This document shows positions 53,154 through 62,216 of a stretch of 64,000 bases of DNA, in pieces. The DNA is from an uncultured bacterium. GTDB lineage: Bacteria > Cyanobacteriota > Vampirovibrionia > Gastranaerophilales > Gastranaerophilaceae. Both the position numbers and the translations under genes were made by a program. Position 1 is the first letter of the stretch, and each line of letters starts with the position of its first letter. The DNA lies in the NCBI GenBank assembly GCA_902777855.1, contig CACYVN010000007.1, positions 156,358 to 220,357 of the forward strand. Direction: 5' to 3'. A model generated the notes under the pieces. The model searched no databases. It was not told where the DNA came from and saw nothing but the letters and a program-made list of their open reading frames with translations.

Positions 53154-54239
53154 TTGAGCAAAAAATACTGGATAGCATTTTCATCAATAGAACAAATTGA
53201 CAGTCGGTTTATAAAACGCCTGTATGATTATTTTGGCGATATTGAGCATGCCTTTAACTGCAATATTAAAGAGCTTGAAAATATTGACGGATTATCTGTC
53301 AAACAGGCACAGAATTTTATCAAACTGCGTGACGGGGTTAATATTGATAAGGTTTTTGCAAATGTTGAAAGCAAAGGAATAAATTTCTTAACGCTCGAAG
53401 ATGAAAATTACCCGAGAATGCTCAAAAATATTGAAAATCCGCCTGCGGTGTTGTACTACAAAGGCAAACTTTTTGACTGCAATCTTGATAAAACTTTAGC
53501 CGTTGTTGGTTCAAGAAAGGCGAGTACAAATTCAAGAAATAATTTAAGGAAAATAATCTCAGGGCTTGGGAATACCGATATCTGTATAGTTTCTGGTTTG
53601 GCATCCGGCATTGACACTGTTGCACACACTTCAGCCATTGAAAGTAATTTAAAAACAATTGGTGTTATTGCAAGCGGCTTCGATTATATTTATCCGACCC
53701 AAAATAAAACTTTGTATGAAAATATCGAAAATGGCTACGGTGCGGTTGTCACCGAATACTATCCGAGTTTTGAACCGATAAAATTCAGATTCCCGCAGAG
53801 AAACAGGATAGTGTCAGGGCTGAGTTACGGAACATTGGTCGCAGAAGCAGGGATTCAGAGCGGTGCGCTAATTACCGCAAATCTTACACTTGAACAGGGC
53901 AGAGAATTGATGTGTATTCCCGGGGAAATTTCTAACCCGAACACGCATGGAATTTATAAACTTTTAAAAAACGGTGCAACTATGGTAACAGAAAGCGCTG
54001 ATATCCTTGAGGCCTTGGGGTGGGAGATTAAAAAAGAGGTACAAACTCAGCTTACATTGCCGACACTTACACCTGATGAAGAAAAAATTTACGAATATGT
54101 AAGAATTGAGGAACGAGGGGTTGACGAATTACTTACTCTGACGGGGTTGAATTTGGATAATTTACTGATGAACTTGACAACTATGGAACTTAAAGGGATA
54201 ATAAAGCAAGTAAACGGGGATAGATATAAAGCGTTTTAA
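53154..54239 (+). CDS. dprA: DNA processing protein DprA
   Basis: DprA binds incoming single-stranded DNA and loads RecA during natural transformation. The 361 residues show an N-terminal SAM-like helical domain, the Rossmann-like core with LAVVGSRKAS, VSGLASGIDTVAHTSA, GVIASGFDYIYP, FRFPQRNRIVSGLS and EGRE-like LEQGRELMCIPG, and a C-terminal winged helix (about 300-360). The start is TTG, just after a GC-rich palindrome, with AGAGG close upstream. Confidence 0.95.
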   Translation: MSKKYWIAFSSIEQIDSRFIKRLYDYFGDIEHAFNCNIKELENIDGLSVKQAQNFIKLRDGVNIDKVFANVESKGINFLTLEDENYPRMLKNIENPPAVLYYKGKLFDCNLDKTLAVVGSRKASTNSRNNLRKIISGLGNTDICIVSGLASGIDTVAHTSAIESNLKTIGVIASGFDYIYPTQNKTLYENIENGYGAVVTEYYPSFEPIKFRFPQRNRIVSGLSYGTLVAEAGIQSGALITANLTLEQGRELMCIPGEISNPNTHGIYKLLKNGATMVTESADILEALGWEIKKEVQTQLTLPTLTPDEEKIYEYVRIEERGVDELLTLTGLNLDNLLMNLTTMELKGIIKQVNGDRYKAF

Positions 54240-54252
54240 AAGAAATGTAGTA

Positions 54253-54277
54253 GTAGGTCGGCTTTTGTTAATGCCGA
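54253..54277 (+). repeat. GTAG-headed REP-like palindrome before topA
   Basis: GTAG (54253-54256) is followed by GTCGGC...GCCGA, an imperfect hairpin. Member of the three-copy family with 52314-52338 and 61346-61371. Confidence 0.65.
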
Positions 54278-54293
54278 ATATAAGAGAAGTAGT

Positions 54294-56624
54294 GTGGGCA
54301 AAGTGGTGAGCGTGCCCACAAAGAAGAAGACAGAAATGGCAGCACAGGAAAAATCATTAGTAATAGTCGAGTCACCGGCTAAATCAAAAACAATTAAAAA
54401 GATATTGGGCGACAGTTTTCAGATTGAAGCAAGTTACGGACATGTACGCAATTTGCCGACAAAAGATCCGTCAACCGATAATCTTGGGTTTGATGTTAAT
54501 AAAAATTTTGAAATGAAATTTGAGATTATCCCCGGCAAACAGCAGGTTGTGCGCAAACTAAACGACTTAGCTAAAAAAGCAGGCAAAATATATCTTGCAT
54601 CCGACCCCGACCGTGAAGGTGAGGCGATAGCTTGGCATGTCCGCCAGATTTTGAAAGTACCTGACGATAAAATTTATCGTATTGTGTTTAACGAAATTAC
54701 TCCAAAAGCCGTAAAACATTCCGTTGAGAATCCTCGCGGAATCGATATGGATATGGTTAAGGCGCAACAGACAAGACAGATTTTAGATAAACTCGTAGGT
54801 TATAAACTCTCCCCCGTTTTATGGAAAGAGATGGGAAACAGAAAACTCTCGGCAGGACGTGTTCAGTCGGTTGCACTGCGTATGATTTGTGAAAGAGAAG
54901 AAGAAATAGAAGCGTTTAAACCGCAGGAATACTGGTCAATTCATGCTTTGCTTGATAAAGAAGGAAAACAGTTTGAAGCGGAATTGTCAAAAATTAAAGG
55001 CAAATCGGTTGAAAAAACTGTCAAAAATCAGGAAGAAGCACAAAAGATTGTTGATTATTTGACTAACCCTTCGACACAGTACGAAGTTTCAAAGGTTACC
55101 AAAAAGACCATCAAAAGAAAACCAACCGCTCCGTTTATCACCTCAACAATGCAGAGAGCAGCAAGTTCAAAACTCGGTTTCGGCGTTTCAAAAACAATGC
55201 AGGTCGCTCAAAAACTGTATGAAGGTGTAGAAATTGACGGTGCGCCTGTCGGTTTGATTACCTATATGAGAACGGACTCCGTCAGGGTTTCTGATGATGC
55301 GCAAAATATGGCGCATGATTTCATTTTGCAGAATTACGGCGAAAATTATTACCCGAAAGAACCCAATATTTATGCAAAAGGCAAACAAAATGTTCAGGAT
55401 GCGCACGAAGCGATTCGTCCCGCTTACCCTGAAAGAACACCTGACAGTATAAAAAAATACCTTGATAATGACCAATATAAATTGTACAAGTTAATTTGGG
55501 AAAAATTTATGTCTTCTCAGATGGCTGCTGCAGAAATTGCCAACAAATCAATAGAAATTGATGCGGGTGATTATACCCTCAAAGCAGGCACAAGCAAGGT
55601 TATGTTTGACGGATTTTTGACGTTATATAATGACGATGACGAAGATGAAAGTAAAGAATCAGATGCAAAAATTCCTGATTTAGACAAAGGCGACAAGGTT
55701 GTTTGCAAAAAGGTTGAGCCAAAGCAGCACTTTACTCAGCCCCCGCCAAGGTATAACGAAGCATCTTTGGTTAAGGCACTTGAAGAATACGGAATCGGTC
55801 GTCCGTCTACTTACGCAACAATTATCACTGTTATTCAGACAAGAAAATATGTAGAAAAGAAAAATAAGGCGTTGTTCCCGACTTTATTAGGTCGTGCCGT
55901 CTCAAAACAGTTGGTTGCAGAGTTCTCAGATATTATGGATTATAAATTCACTGCAGGCATGGAGGCAAAGTTAGACGAAATTGCCGATAAAAAAGTCGAT
56001 TGGGTTAAGGTTTTAAATGATTTTTACACCCCGTTTATGGATGAAGTTAATAAGGTTATGCAAACAGCCCAGAGAGTAACTGTTTCAAGCAATATTAAAT
56101 GCCCTAACTGTGGTAAGCCAATGGTATTGCGTTCCTCAAAAACAGGTTCGCAATTCTTAGGCTGCAGCGGTTATCCTGACTGCAAAACGGCTATGTCGCT
56201 CAATGTTCTGCAAGAATTAGAAAGCGAAACTGACGAAAACGGGGAAGAAAAACCGCAGGAAATTTGTGAAGAAAAATGTGAAAAATGCGGTTCGGATATG
56301 GTGTTTAAAATAGGACCTTATGGAAAATATTTAGAATGTACCTCTCCTGATTGCGCTTACCGTAAGCCGTTTAGAAAATCAACGGGTGTAACTTGCCCCA
56401 AATGTGGAAAAGGTACGATAGTTGAACGTAAATCCAAAAAAGGAACGGTATTTTACGGCTGTGACAAATACCCTGATTGCAATTTTGTACTCTGGAATGA
56501 GCCGACAGGTGAAAAATGCCCTCAGTGTGGGGAACTTTTGGTTAAGAAAACCCTCAAAAACGGCAATGTTATAACCTGTTCAAGTGTCAAATGCGGGTAT
56601 AAAAAAGCGCAGGAAGAAGTTTAA
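54294..56624 (+). CDS. topA: DNA topoisomerase I
   Basis: Type IA topoisomerase, relaxes negative supercoils. TOPRIM domain near residues 20-135 (LVIVESPAKSKTIKKILG, DPDREGE), catalytic tyrosine in ITYMRTDSVRVS (Tyr324 counting from 54294), and four C-terminal zinc fingers (CPNC...C, CEKC...C, CPKC...C, CPQC...C). Total 776 residues. The first in-frame start is GTG at 54294; ATG at 54336 (MAAQEKSLVIVE) is equally plausible and removes 14 residues. Confidence 0.96.
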   Translation: MGKVVSVPTKKKTEMAAQEKSLVIVESPAKSKTIKKILGDSFQIEASYGHVRNLPTKDPSTDNLGFDVNKNFEMKFEIIPGKQQVVRKLNDLAKKAGKIYLASDPDREGEAIAWHVRQILKVPDDKIYRIVFNEITPKAVKHSVENPRGIDMDMVKAQQTRQILDKLVGYKLSPVLWKEMGNRKLSAGRVQSVALRMICEREEEIEAFKPQEYWSIHALLDKEGKQFEAELSKIKGKSVEKTVKNQEEAQKIVDYLTNPSTQYEVSKVTKKTIKRKPTAPFITSTMQRAASSKLGFGVSKTMQVAQKLYEGVEIDGAPVGLITYMRTDSVRVSDDAQNMAHDFILQNYGENYYPKEPNIYAKGKQNVQDAHEAIRPAYPERTPDSIKKYLDNDQYKLYKLIWEKFMSSQMAAAEIANKSIEIDAGDYTLKAGTSKVMFDGFLTLYNDDDEDESKESDAKIPDLDKGDKVVCKKVEPKQHFTQPPPRYNEASLVKALEEYGIGRPSTYATIITVIQTRKYVEKKNKALFPTLLGRAVSKQLVAEFSDIMDYKFTAGMEAKLDEIADKKVDWVKVLNDFYTPFMDEVNKVMQTAQRVTVSSNIKCPNCGKPMVLRSSKTGSQFLGCSGYPDCKTAMSLNVLQELESETDENGEEKPQEICEEKCEKCGSDMVFKIGPYGKYLECTSPDCAYRKPFRKSTGVTCPKCGKGTIVERKSKKGTVFYGCDKYPDCNFVLWNEPTGEKCPQCGELLVKKTLKNGNVITCSSVKCGYKKAQEEV

Positions 56625-56625
56625 A

Positions 56626-57663
56626 TTACATCATCTGCTTATATAGTTCAATTTGTTTTGCGGTCAATTTTTCAGGCAGGACGATTTTGATTTTAGCGTT
56701 AAGGTTGCCGTAACCGCCCGATTTTTTAGGTAAACCGAGATTTTTTAATCTGAGCATTTTACCTGTAGAAGTCATTTGCGGTATTTGGATAGTAATATTT
56801 CCATGCAGGGTTTTAATTTCTTTTTTGCATCCCAAAACAGCTTCAGGCGGAGTTATTTCAATTTCTTTTGTTAAATCACTTTCACTGATTTCGTATTCGG
56901 AGTCTTTCGGGTAAATAATCAGATACATATCTCCTTTTTGACCGTATGCATCTGTTTTACCTTCACCTTTAAGTCTTATTTTTTGTCCGTCTTTAATTTC
57001 TTTAGGCAGTTTAACTTTTATTGATTTATTTTCATGAACAATGCCTGTTCCGCCGCAGTGAGAACAGTACCCCCCACCGCTGCATTGAGTACATTTTTCC
57101 ATATTGTTGTAGCGGACCGTAACGGGTACATTGTCAAACAGGTCTTTTGCCGTAACATTAAGTTTCAGAGTAATATCCAAATCTTCTTTTTTAGTTCTGG
57201 AGGTTCTTTGGGTACGTTTTGAGCGGGAAGATGAACTCTGAGCCATAGAGTCAAAGTCAAAACCGCTAAAACCGCCGGAAGTTCTCTGAGTCCCGGCACC
57301 CATCATATCACCGAAAAGTGAGCTGAAAAAGTCGCTGAATCCGCCCATATCACCGCCGCCGAAGTTAAACTGCTGATAACTTCCGCCGTTTGGATTAAAG
57401 CCGAAATTCTCAAACCCCGGAGGCGGGGTGTAATCCGCACCGCCCTGCCAGTTTGCGCCAAGACTATCGTATCTTTGGCGTTTTGCCTTATCGCCTAATA
57501 CCTCATAGGCTTCGTTGATTTCTTTAAATTTTGCCTCAGCCTCTTTGGTTTTATTAACGTCAGGGTGATATTTGCGTGCAAGTTTTCGGTATGCAGATTT
57601 GATTTCCGAATCCGTTGCGCTTCTTTTTACACCTAATATATCGTAATAATCTTTATACTTCAT
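56626..57663 (-). CDS. DnaJ-family co-chaperone with a reduced zinc centre
   Basis: N-terminal J domain (1-70) with HPD at residues 33-35, then a Gly/Phe-rich region (about 80-140), a Ser/Arg/Lys-rich linker, and the two beta C-terminal domains. Instead of the four CxxCxGxG motifs of DnaJ there is only one compact set of four cysteines (Cys191, Cys194, Cys200, Cys203), enough for one zinc ion. CbpA-type proteins have none, so this is intermediate. It recruits DnaK and stimulates its ATPase. It converges on topA with 1 base between. Confidence 0.9.
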   Translation of the reverse strand: MKYKDYYDILGVKRSATDSEIKSAYRKLARKYHPDVNKTKEAEAKFKEINEAYEVLGDKAKRQRYDSLGANWQGGADYTPPPGFENFGFNPNGGSYQQFNFGGGDMGGFSDFFSSLFGDMMGAGTQRTSGGFSGFDFDSMAQSSSSRSKRTQRTSRTKKEDLDITLKLNVTAKDLFDNVPVTVRYNNMEKCTQCSGGGYCSHCGGTGIVHENKSIKVKLPKEIKDGQKIRLKGEGKTDAYGQKGDMYLIIYPKDSEYEISESDLTKEIEITPPEAVLGCKKEIKTLHGNITIQIPQMTSTGKMLRLKNLGLPKKSGGYGNLNAKIKIVLPEKLTAKQIELYKQMM

Positions 57664-57740
57664 AAATTAAAATCTCCTACATTACATGATAATACAGTTG
57701 TAAGAGATTTTAAAATTTTTTAATTATTTTTTAATGATGT

Positions 57741-58151
57741 TTAATTGTTTTTTAATTCTTCGCTTAATGTATTCAATTTTTCTTCAATTTGTTTAAGAGA
57801 TTTTTCGTCTTTCAGAAACTTTACAATTTCTTCTTTATTGCCGTATGCTAACGGTTTTGAATTTTCAATCTGCATAGAGGGATGCAGCATAGAAACCCAA
57901 AGCATGTGTTTATCTTGCGCAGTATTATCTTTTTGAATAGAAAATGCTATTCCTTTTGCATAATATTTGGGGTCGTTTGCTTCGCAGCCCACATCAATCT
58001 GTCTGTAATATTCATCTTTTTTGATATAATTTTCAGCCTGTGATGTAAGTTTTTTAATTAATTCTTTTAAGTTAAAATTTTGACTCAATTTTTTATCCTT
58101 ATTAATTGTCGGATTGAGATTTATTATTTGTGCTTTATTTATATGTACCAT
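57741..58151 (-). CDS. Small protein of unknown function, partner of the RelA/SpoT-like gene
   Basis: 136 residues, no signal peptide, no membrane segment. It has a helical start (NLKELIKKLTSQAENYI), a central strand region (KYYAKGIAFSIQKDN, MLWVSMLHPSM), and a charged helical end (LKQIEEKLNTLSEELKNN). It starts 21 bases downstream of the RelA/SpoT-like gene and ends its unit. I recognise no family; a role as immunity or antitoxin protein is only suggested by position. Confidence 0.5.
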   Translation of the reverse strand: MVHINKAQIINLNPTINKDKKLSQNFNLKELIKKLTSQAENYIKKDEYYRQIDVGCEANDPKYYAKGIAFSIQKDNTAQDKHMLWVSMLHPSMQIENSKPLAYGNKEEIVKFLKDEKSLKQIEEKLNTLSEELKNN

Positions 58152-58172
58152 ATTTTACCTCTGTTTTAATTC

Positions 58173-59516
58173 TTATGCAACAAGTTCAAGATGTGGAGTA
58201 AATGATTGCATCGCAATCTGATTATTTTCATGGTTTAACTTGTATAAACTTTCCATGCTTTCCTGTGATAAAATTTTTGGGAATTTTGCGGGAAGTTTTG
58301 GCTTTTGACCAACCATAATCCCAAGTTCCTGATTTCTGTAATAATTATAACATTTTCTTAAATATGCGTTGTATTCTTTAAATTCATCATTTTTTAAAGA
58401 TTCAATTGCTTTTTTATAGTTGTCAAATGTTTTCCCTAAAGTATTTTTACCCTGTCTTGAATCGTAAGCAATATGTTCATATTCTGCAAAAAGATTAGAA
58501 CCTCTAAATTGAACTTCTGCTAATGAACCGTCGGGCAGTGTAACATTCATTTGAGTTGTTGTATATCCTGATGGTTTGATAGCAGATTTTTCTGCTTTAG
58601 ATAACATATCAGTTCCGTATTTTTTTAGATTTTTGGTGCTTGGACAATGCTGAACTACTATATCTTCGCCTGTTGCCAATGATAATTTACCGATACTTAT
58701 CATTTGGTTATCCGAGTAATACGGTATTCCGTCTAATCCTTTGTAATTACATATTCTTGTTAGTTGGAGCGGTTTAATTTGCGGGTCGTTTAACCTGCTT
58801 AAAAATTCTTCGGAAAAACCGCTTTGTTTCAATTTTTCAAGAGTTGTAACTTTTCTTTCCAATGCACTTTTTATGTTACATAATAACATTCTTTCAAATA
58901 CCGGCTGAGATTGCTTTTCCGCAAGCAGCATTTTGACAGGCTTTGCAAGTTCTTCCGCTTTTTCAATTTCAGAAGCCGTCAGTGTCGGGTCATTTCTGAA
59001 TAATCTTTTAACAAGCCTTTGTTCGCTTGTGGTTAAATTTTTACCATTAATAGTTGCTTTTTTGACCGCCTGCATTGCATCGTCAATTGTCAGGTCTTTC
59101 ATCTGAAATCTCATACCAATCGAATCTGTAATAAATGCGTGAGCATCTTCTTCAGATGTTACTACTTTGCCGTCCTGAATATTTTTTTCGTATTTTGAAT
59201 ATATTGAATTTGCATCTTTTGTTCTTACGGAATGAGTCTTAACTTCTGATATATCGCCAAAAATATCATTTGCAAGTTTTTTTGCATATTTTATTTTTTT
59301 CTTCAAATAATCAGCCTGACGAATTGCGATATTGCCGAGTTCTCCCTGAACATCAACCGCTTTCAGAGCCTCTTTGTCTATAATTTTTGCAAGCCCTTTT
59401 TTACCAAGAGTGGAAACTTCTACAGGCATAACAATTTCAGGTTTTATTCTGAAAACCGCTGCTTTACTTTTTGTAAGAGCCTGAACACCTTTTGTAATTA
59501 GTGTTACATAATTCAT
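58173..59516 (-). CDS. Divergent RelA/SpoT nucleotidyltransferase-like protein
   Basis: Landmarks of the (p)ppGpp synthetase fold can be followed in order: SVRTKDANSIYSKYE (about 96-110), ITDSIGMRF with Asp131, KPSGYTTTQMNVTLPDG (314-330), AEVQFRGSNLFAEYEHIAYD (333-352). These correspond to the RSH patterns KSxxSIxxK, DxxGxR, GYxSxHxxV and ExQIRT...AEHxxxxH. A large insert of about 150 helical residues separates the second and third. The HD hydrolase domain and the TGS/ACT regulatory domains are missing, and the first 90 residues are not conserved with RSH. It could be a small alarmone synthetase, a toxin-type (toxSAS) pyrophosphotransferase, or inactive. The two-gene layout with a small downstream gene fits the second. 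Confidence 0.55.
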   Translation of the reverse strand: MNYVTLITKGVQALTKSKAAVFRIKPEIVMPVEVSTLGKKGLAKIIDKEALKAVDVQGELGNIAIRQADYLKKKIKYAKKLANDIFGDISEVKTHSVRTKDANSIYSKYEKNIQDGKVVTSEEDAHAFITDSIGMRFQMKDLTIDDAMQAVKKATINGKNLTTSEQRLVKRLFRNDPTLTASEIEKAEELAKPVKMLLAEKQSQPVFERMLLCNIKSALERKVTTLEKLKQSGFSEEFLSRLNDPQIKPLQLTRICNYKGLDGIPYYSDNQMISIGKLSLATGEDIVVQHCPSTKNLKKYGTDMLSKAEKSAIKPSGYTTTQMNVTLPDGSLAEVQFRGSNLFAEYEHIAYDSRQGKNTLGKTFDNYKKAIESLKNDEFKEYNAYLRKCYNYYRNQELGIMVGQKPKLPAKFPKILSQESMESLYKLNHENNQIAMQSFTPHLELVA

Positions 59517-59656
59517 AATATTTCCCCTGTATTATCCCCTGTTAAATTAATAAAGTTTTTTTTGATGTAAAAATTGCCTTAATGTAAAGTTATTTTGCAA
59601 AAAATATTATTGAATTGATAAACTTTTAATGATAAAATGGCTTCAAGCGGAGATAT

Positions 59657-60370
59657 GTGAAAGTGCAAAGAAATTTTTTAGACAAATTCTTGGATAAAAT
59701 ATCTGATTTTCCGGCATGGATAAAAGAAATTATTTATGTCCGCCTAAAGCGTGATGTTAATCCTGAAAGTGAACTTTCATATACTTTTGCAACATTTAAA
59801 CCGTCACTGTCCGATAAAGGGAAATGTGAGCTTAATAACAGAACTTCAGGGTTTGATTCAAATATTTACAATATTTTTGAATACTGCGACAACGGTGCAA
59901 GTATTTCTGATATTACTCTGAATACATATCTTTCAATGGAGGAAGTCGCAAATTATTTCCTTTTTGCTGTAGATGAAGGTTATATCCAAATTCCGGATAA
60001 TTCTCAAATATTAAATGTCGCAGGTTTTCTTGCGGGTAAGTTCCGAACCGGAGAATATTTTGTGCAGGATGGTATAATCTCTGAAGAACAACTTGATGAT
60101 GCAGTCTTAAATTATGAACACAGAGCAAAAAAACACGATAAAAAGTTCGGTCAGTCTTTAATTGAACTTGGCTTAATAAGTCAAAAGCAATTAGATATAA
60201 TTCTTTCAATAAAACAGGAAGCACAAAAGCGGTTTATATTAGATCACAATGAAGTTCCTAAAATTTCTGAAGATAAGAATTATGAAAAACAAATCGAAGA
60301 TTTAAAACGTGAAAATAATCAGTTAAGAATGAAAATTAGAGAACTTTTATCAGGTGGTAAAAATGAATAA
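59657..60370 (+). CDS. MshEN-like domain protein of unknown function
   Basis: 237 residues. The C-terminal half has a pattern resembling the MshEN/GspE N-terminal fold (GEYFVQDGIISEEQLDDAVL, then FGQSLIELGLISQKQLDIIL). MshEN domains in type II secretion and type IV pilus ATPases bind c-di-GMP, but no ATPase is present here. The first half (about 40-110) resembles a helical winged domain. The end is a coiled coil (YEKQIEDLKRENNQLRMKIR). The next gene overlaps its end by 8 bases. Confidence 0.6.
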   Translation: MKVQRNFLDKFLDKISDFPAWIKEIIYVRLKRDVNPESELSYTFATFKPSLSDKGKCELNNRTSGFDSNIYNIFEYCDNGASISDITLNTYLSMEEVANYFLFAVDEGYIQIPDNSQILNVAGFLAGKFRTGEYFVQDGIISEEQLDDAVLNYEHRAKKHDKKFGQSLIELGLISQKQLDIILSIKQEAQKRFILDHNEVPKISEDKNYEKQIEDLKRENNQLRMKIRELLSGGKNE

Positions 60371-61319
60371 TTTGAATACTCAAAGTGAAAAACTCGTAGA
60401 TTTTATCCGTGACGGACTTGTTGAAACAGAACACTACGGATATGTTGTCAGATGCTCAAAAAATCATGTTGCGGAAAAAATCGGGGATGATAAAAACTAT
60501 CCTTTCTATCTGCGTTCGTGTGCAAAACCTTTGCAGGCTTCACTGTTGGTTGACTATGGTTTAGATAAAGAATATGATATGACATCTTCAGAAATTGCTA
60601 TCTGTTGTGCCTCTCATGCAGGTGAAACTGTGCATATTAATATCCTAAAAAAACTAATGGAAAAGTTTGAACTATTTGAGGATGATTTAAAATGCGGGGT
60701 AACAGAACCGTTATCTCAAAGAGCGCAAAGAAAGCTGATTTTAAATAATGAAAAACCGACGGTTCTGCATAATAATTGTTCGGGTAAACATATTATGATG
60801 CTTGGATTATGCAGGTTAAAAGGCTGGGATATTGAAAATTATGATGATTTGAATCATCCGCTTCAATTAGAGATTAAACAGAAAATTTATGAACTTTGCG
60901 GATTAAAACAAAGATTCCCGATAACCAAAGACGGATGCGGGGTTCCGATTTGTTCAATGCCCCTTGCAAATATGGTTTTTGGCTATCTAAATTTGTTTTG
61001 TGACCCGAAATATGAGGTTATAAAAAATGCCTTTTGGGGAAATCCGTATATCATCGGCGGAGAAAACAGAACGGATACAAAAATTCTTGAAAACAGCAAA
61101 AACTTAATAGCAAAGGTCGGCGCAGGCGGGCTTTGTATCGTTGTGAATACCGAAATTGAAGAAGGTTTCGTTGTAAAAATCTGCGATGCAAATATGCAGG
61201 CACGTGAGGTTGCGACCATAGATTTAATCAACAATCTTCACTGGGCAAATATAGAAGTTTCGCACGATATTGTGATAAACAACGGCGAGATAGTCGGAAA
61301 AATCGTGAGTATGGTGTAA
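60363..61319 (+). CDS. L-asparaginase II family protein (Rhizobium type)
   Basis: 318 residues with the asparaginase II signatures YPFYLRSCAKPLQASLLV, CCASHAGETVHI, CSGKHIMMLGLC, GCGVPICSMPLANM and later KVGAGGLCIVV. This family hydrolyses asparagine and is unrelated to E. coli AnsA/AnsB. Cys/Ser/Lys active-site residues lie in the SCAKP and CSGKH stretches. The ATG at 60363 lies inside the end of the preceding gene, so the two are translationally linked. Confidence 0.88.
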   Translation: MNNLNTQSEKLVDFIRDGLVETEHYGYVVRCSKNHVAEKIGDDKNYPFYLRSCAKPLQASLLVDYGLDKEYDMTSSEIAICCASHAGETVHINILKKLMEKFELFEDDLKCGVTEPLSQRAQRKLILNNEKPTVLHNNCSGKHIMMLGLCRLKGWDIENYDDLNHPLQLEIKQKIYELCGLKQRFPITKDGCGVPICSMPLANMVFGYLNLFCDPKYEVIKNAFWGNPYIIGGENRTDTKILENSKNLIAKVGAGGLCIVVNTEIEEGFVVKICDANMQAREVATIDLINNLHWANIEVSHDIVINNGEIVGKIVSMV

Positions 61320-61345
61320 TTTATGAAGGAAGTACAAAACGTACA

Positions 61346-61371
61346 GTAGGTCGGCGTTGACACGCCGACAT
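61346..61371 (+). repeat. GTAG-headed REP-like palindrome before folE2
   Basis: GTAG (61346-61349) is followed by a perfect 8-bp hairpin GTCGGCGT-TGAC-ACGCCGAC (61350-61369), 19 bases before the folE2 start. It is the best-preserved member of a three-copy family. Confidence 0.8.
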
Positions 61372-61387
61372 CAAAGAACAGGAAATT

Positions 61388-62173
61388 ATGAAAGACGTTC
61401 AAAACACGCAGGATAACAGGAATGTGGATATTCAAAAGGTCGGGATAACAGATATTGATTTGCCGTTAATTATCCAGCGAAAAAATGACACCGATCAGGT
61501 TGTATCGGGAATCGCAAGGGCGGCGGTTTCGTTGCCGAGAAATTACAAAGGTACACACATGAGCCGTTTTGTTGAGGTTTTGAACGAATGGCGTTCAAAA
61601 AATATGCTCGGGGTTGATATTAAAGGCTGTCTTGAAAAAATTATTAAAAAACTTCACGCACAAAGCGGAGAATTAAAGTTCAAGTTCAAATATTTTATCA
61701 ACAAAAAAGCGCCTGTATCAAAACTTTCTGCGCCGATGAGTTATGAATGTTCGTTTCAGGGAATTATTGATGAGGATAAAAATTACAAATTTATTTTGGG
61801 CGTAAAAGTTCCCGTTACAACGCTTTGCCCGTGTTCAAAAGAGATTTCGCAATACGGTGCGCATAACCAGAGAGCTGTTATAAGCGTAAAAGTTTCTTAT
61901 GATGAATCCGAACACATTTGGCTTGAAGATTTAATTGAAATGGTTGAATCTTGTGCATCTTGCCCTTTGTATTCGCTTTTGAAGCGTCAGGACGAAAAAT
62001 TTGTTACTGAAAAAGCGTGGGAAAACCCGAAATTTGTAGAAGATGTTTTAAGAGATGTTGTTGTAAAATTACGCCAAAATCCGACAGTAAAAGAGTTTGA
62101 AGTCGAATGTGAAGCCTTTGAAAGCATCCACAATCACAGCGCTTGGGCATATCAGAAGGAAGTGAAAAATTAA
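61388..62173 (+). CDS. folE2: GTP cyclohydrolase FolE2 (type IB)
   Basis: It turns GTP into dihydroneopterin triphosphate, the entry to folate (and to queuosine). The 261 residues show the FolE2 signature VTTLCPCSKEISQYGAHNQR with its metal-binding Cys, IPxxYKGTHMSRFVE-like NYKGTHMSRFVEVL, and the late FESIHNHSAWA. FolE2 can use metals other than zinc and in some bacteria replaces FolE under zinc limitation. No Zur box was seen. Confidence 0.93.
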   Translation: MKDVQNTQDNRNVDIQKVGITDIDLPLIIQRKNDTDQVVSGIARAAVSLPRNYKGTHMSRFVEVLNEWRSKNMLGVDIKGCLEKIIKKLHAQSGELKFKFKYFINKKAPVSKLSAPMSYECSFQGIIDEDKNYKFILGVKVPVTTLCPCSKEISQYGAHNQRAVISVKVSYDESEHIWLEDLIEMVESCASCPLYSLLKRQDEKFVTEKAWENPKFVEDVLRDVVVKLRQNPTVKEFEVECEAFESIHNHSAWAYQKEVKN

Positions 62174-62180
62174 GAATCAT

Positions 62181-62216
62181 GTCATTGCGAACGAAGTGAA
62201 GCAATCCAGCCGTTTT
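62181..62216 (+). repeat. Repeat copy A flanking the GIY-YIG gene
   Basis: The 36-bp sequence (beginning GTCATTGCGAACGAAGTGAA, ending CCAGCCGTTTT) recurs identically as copy C at 62579-62614. Its last bases contain the stop codon of the GIY-YIG gene on the minus strand. Confidence 0.85.
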
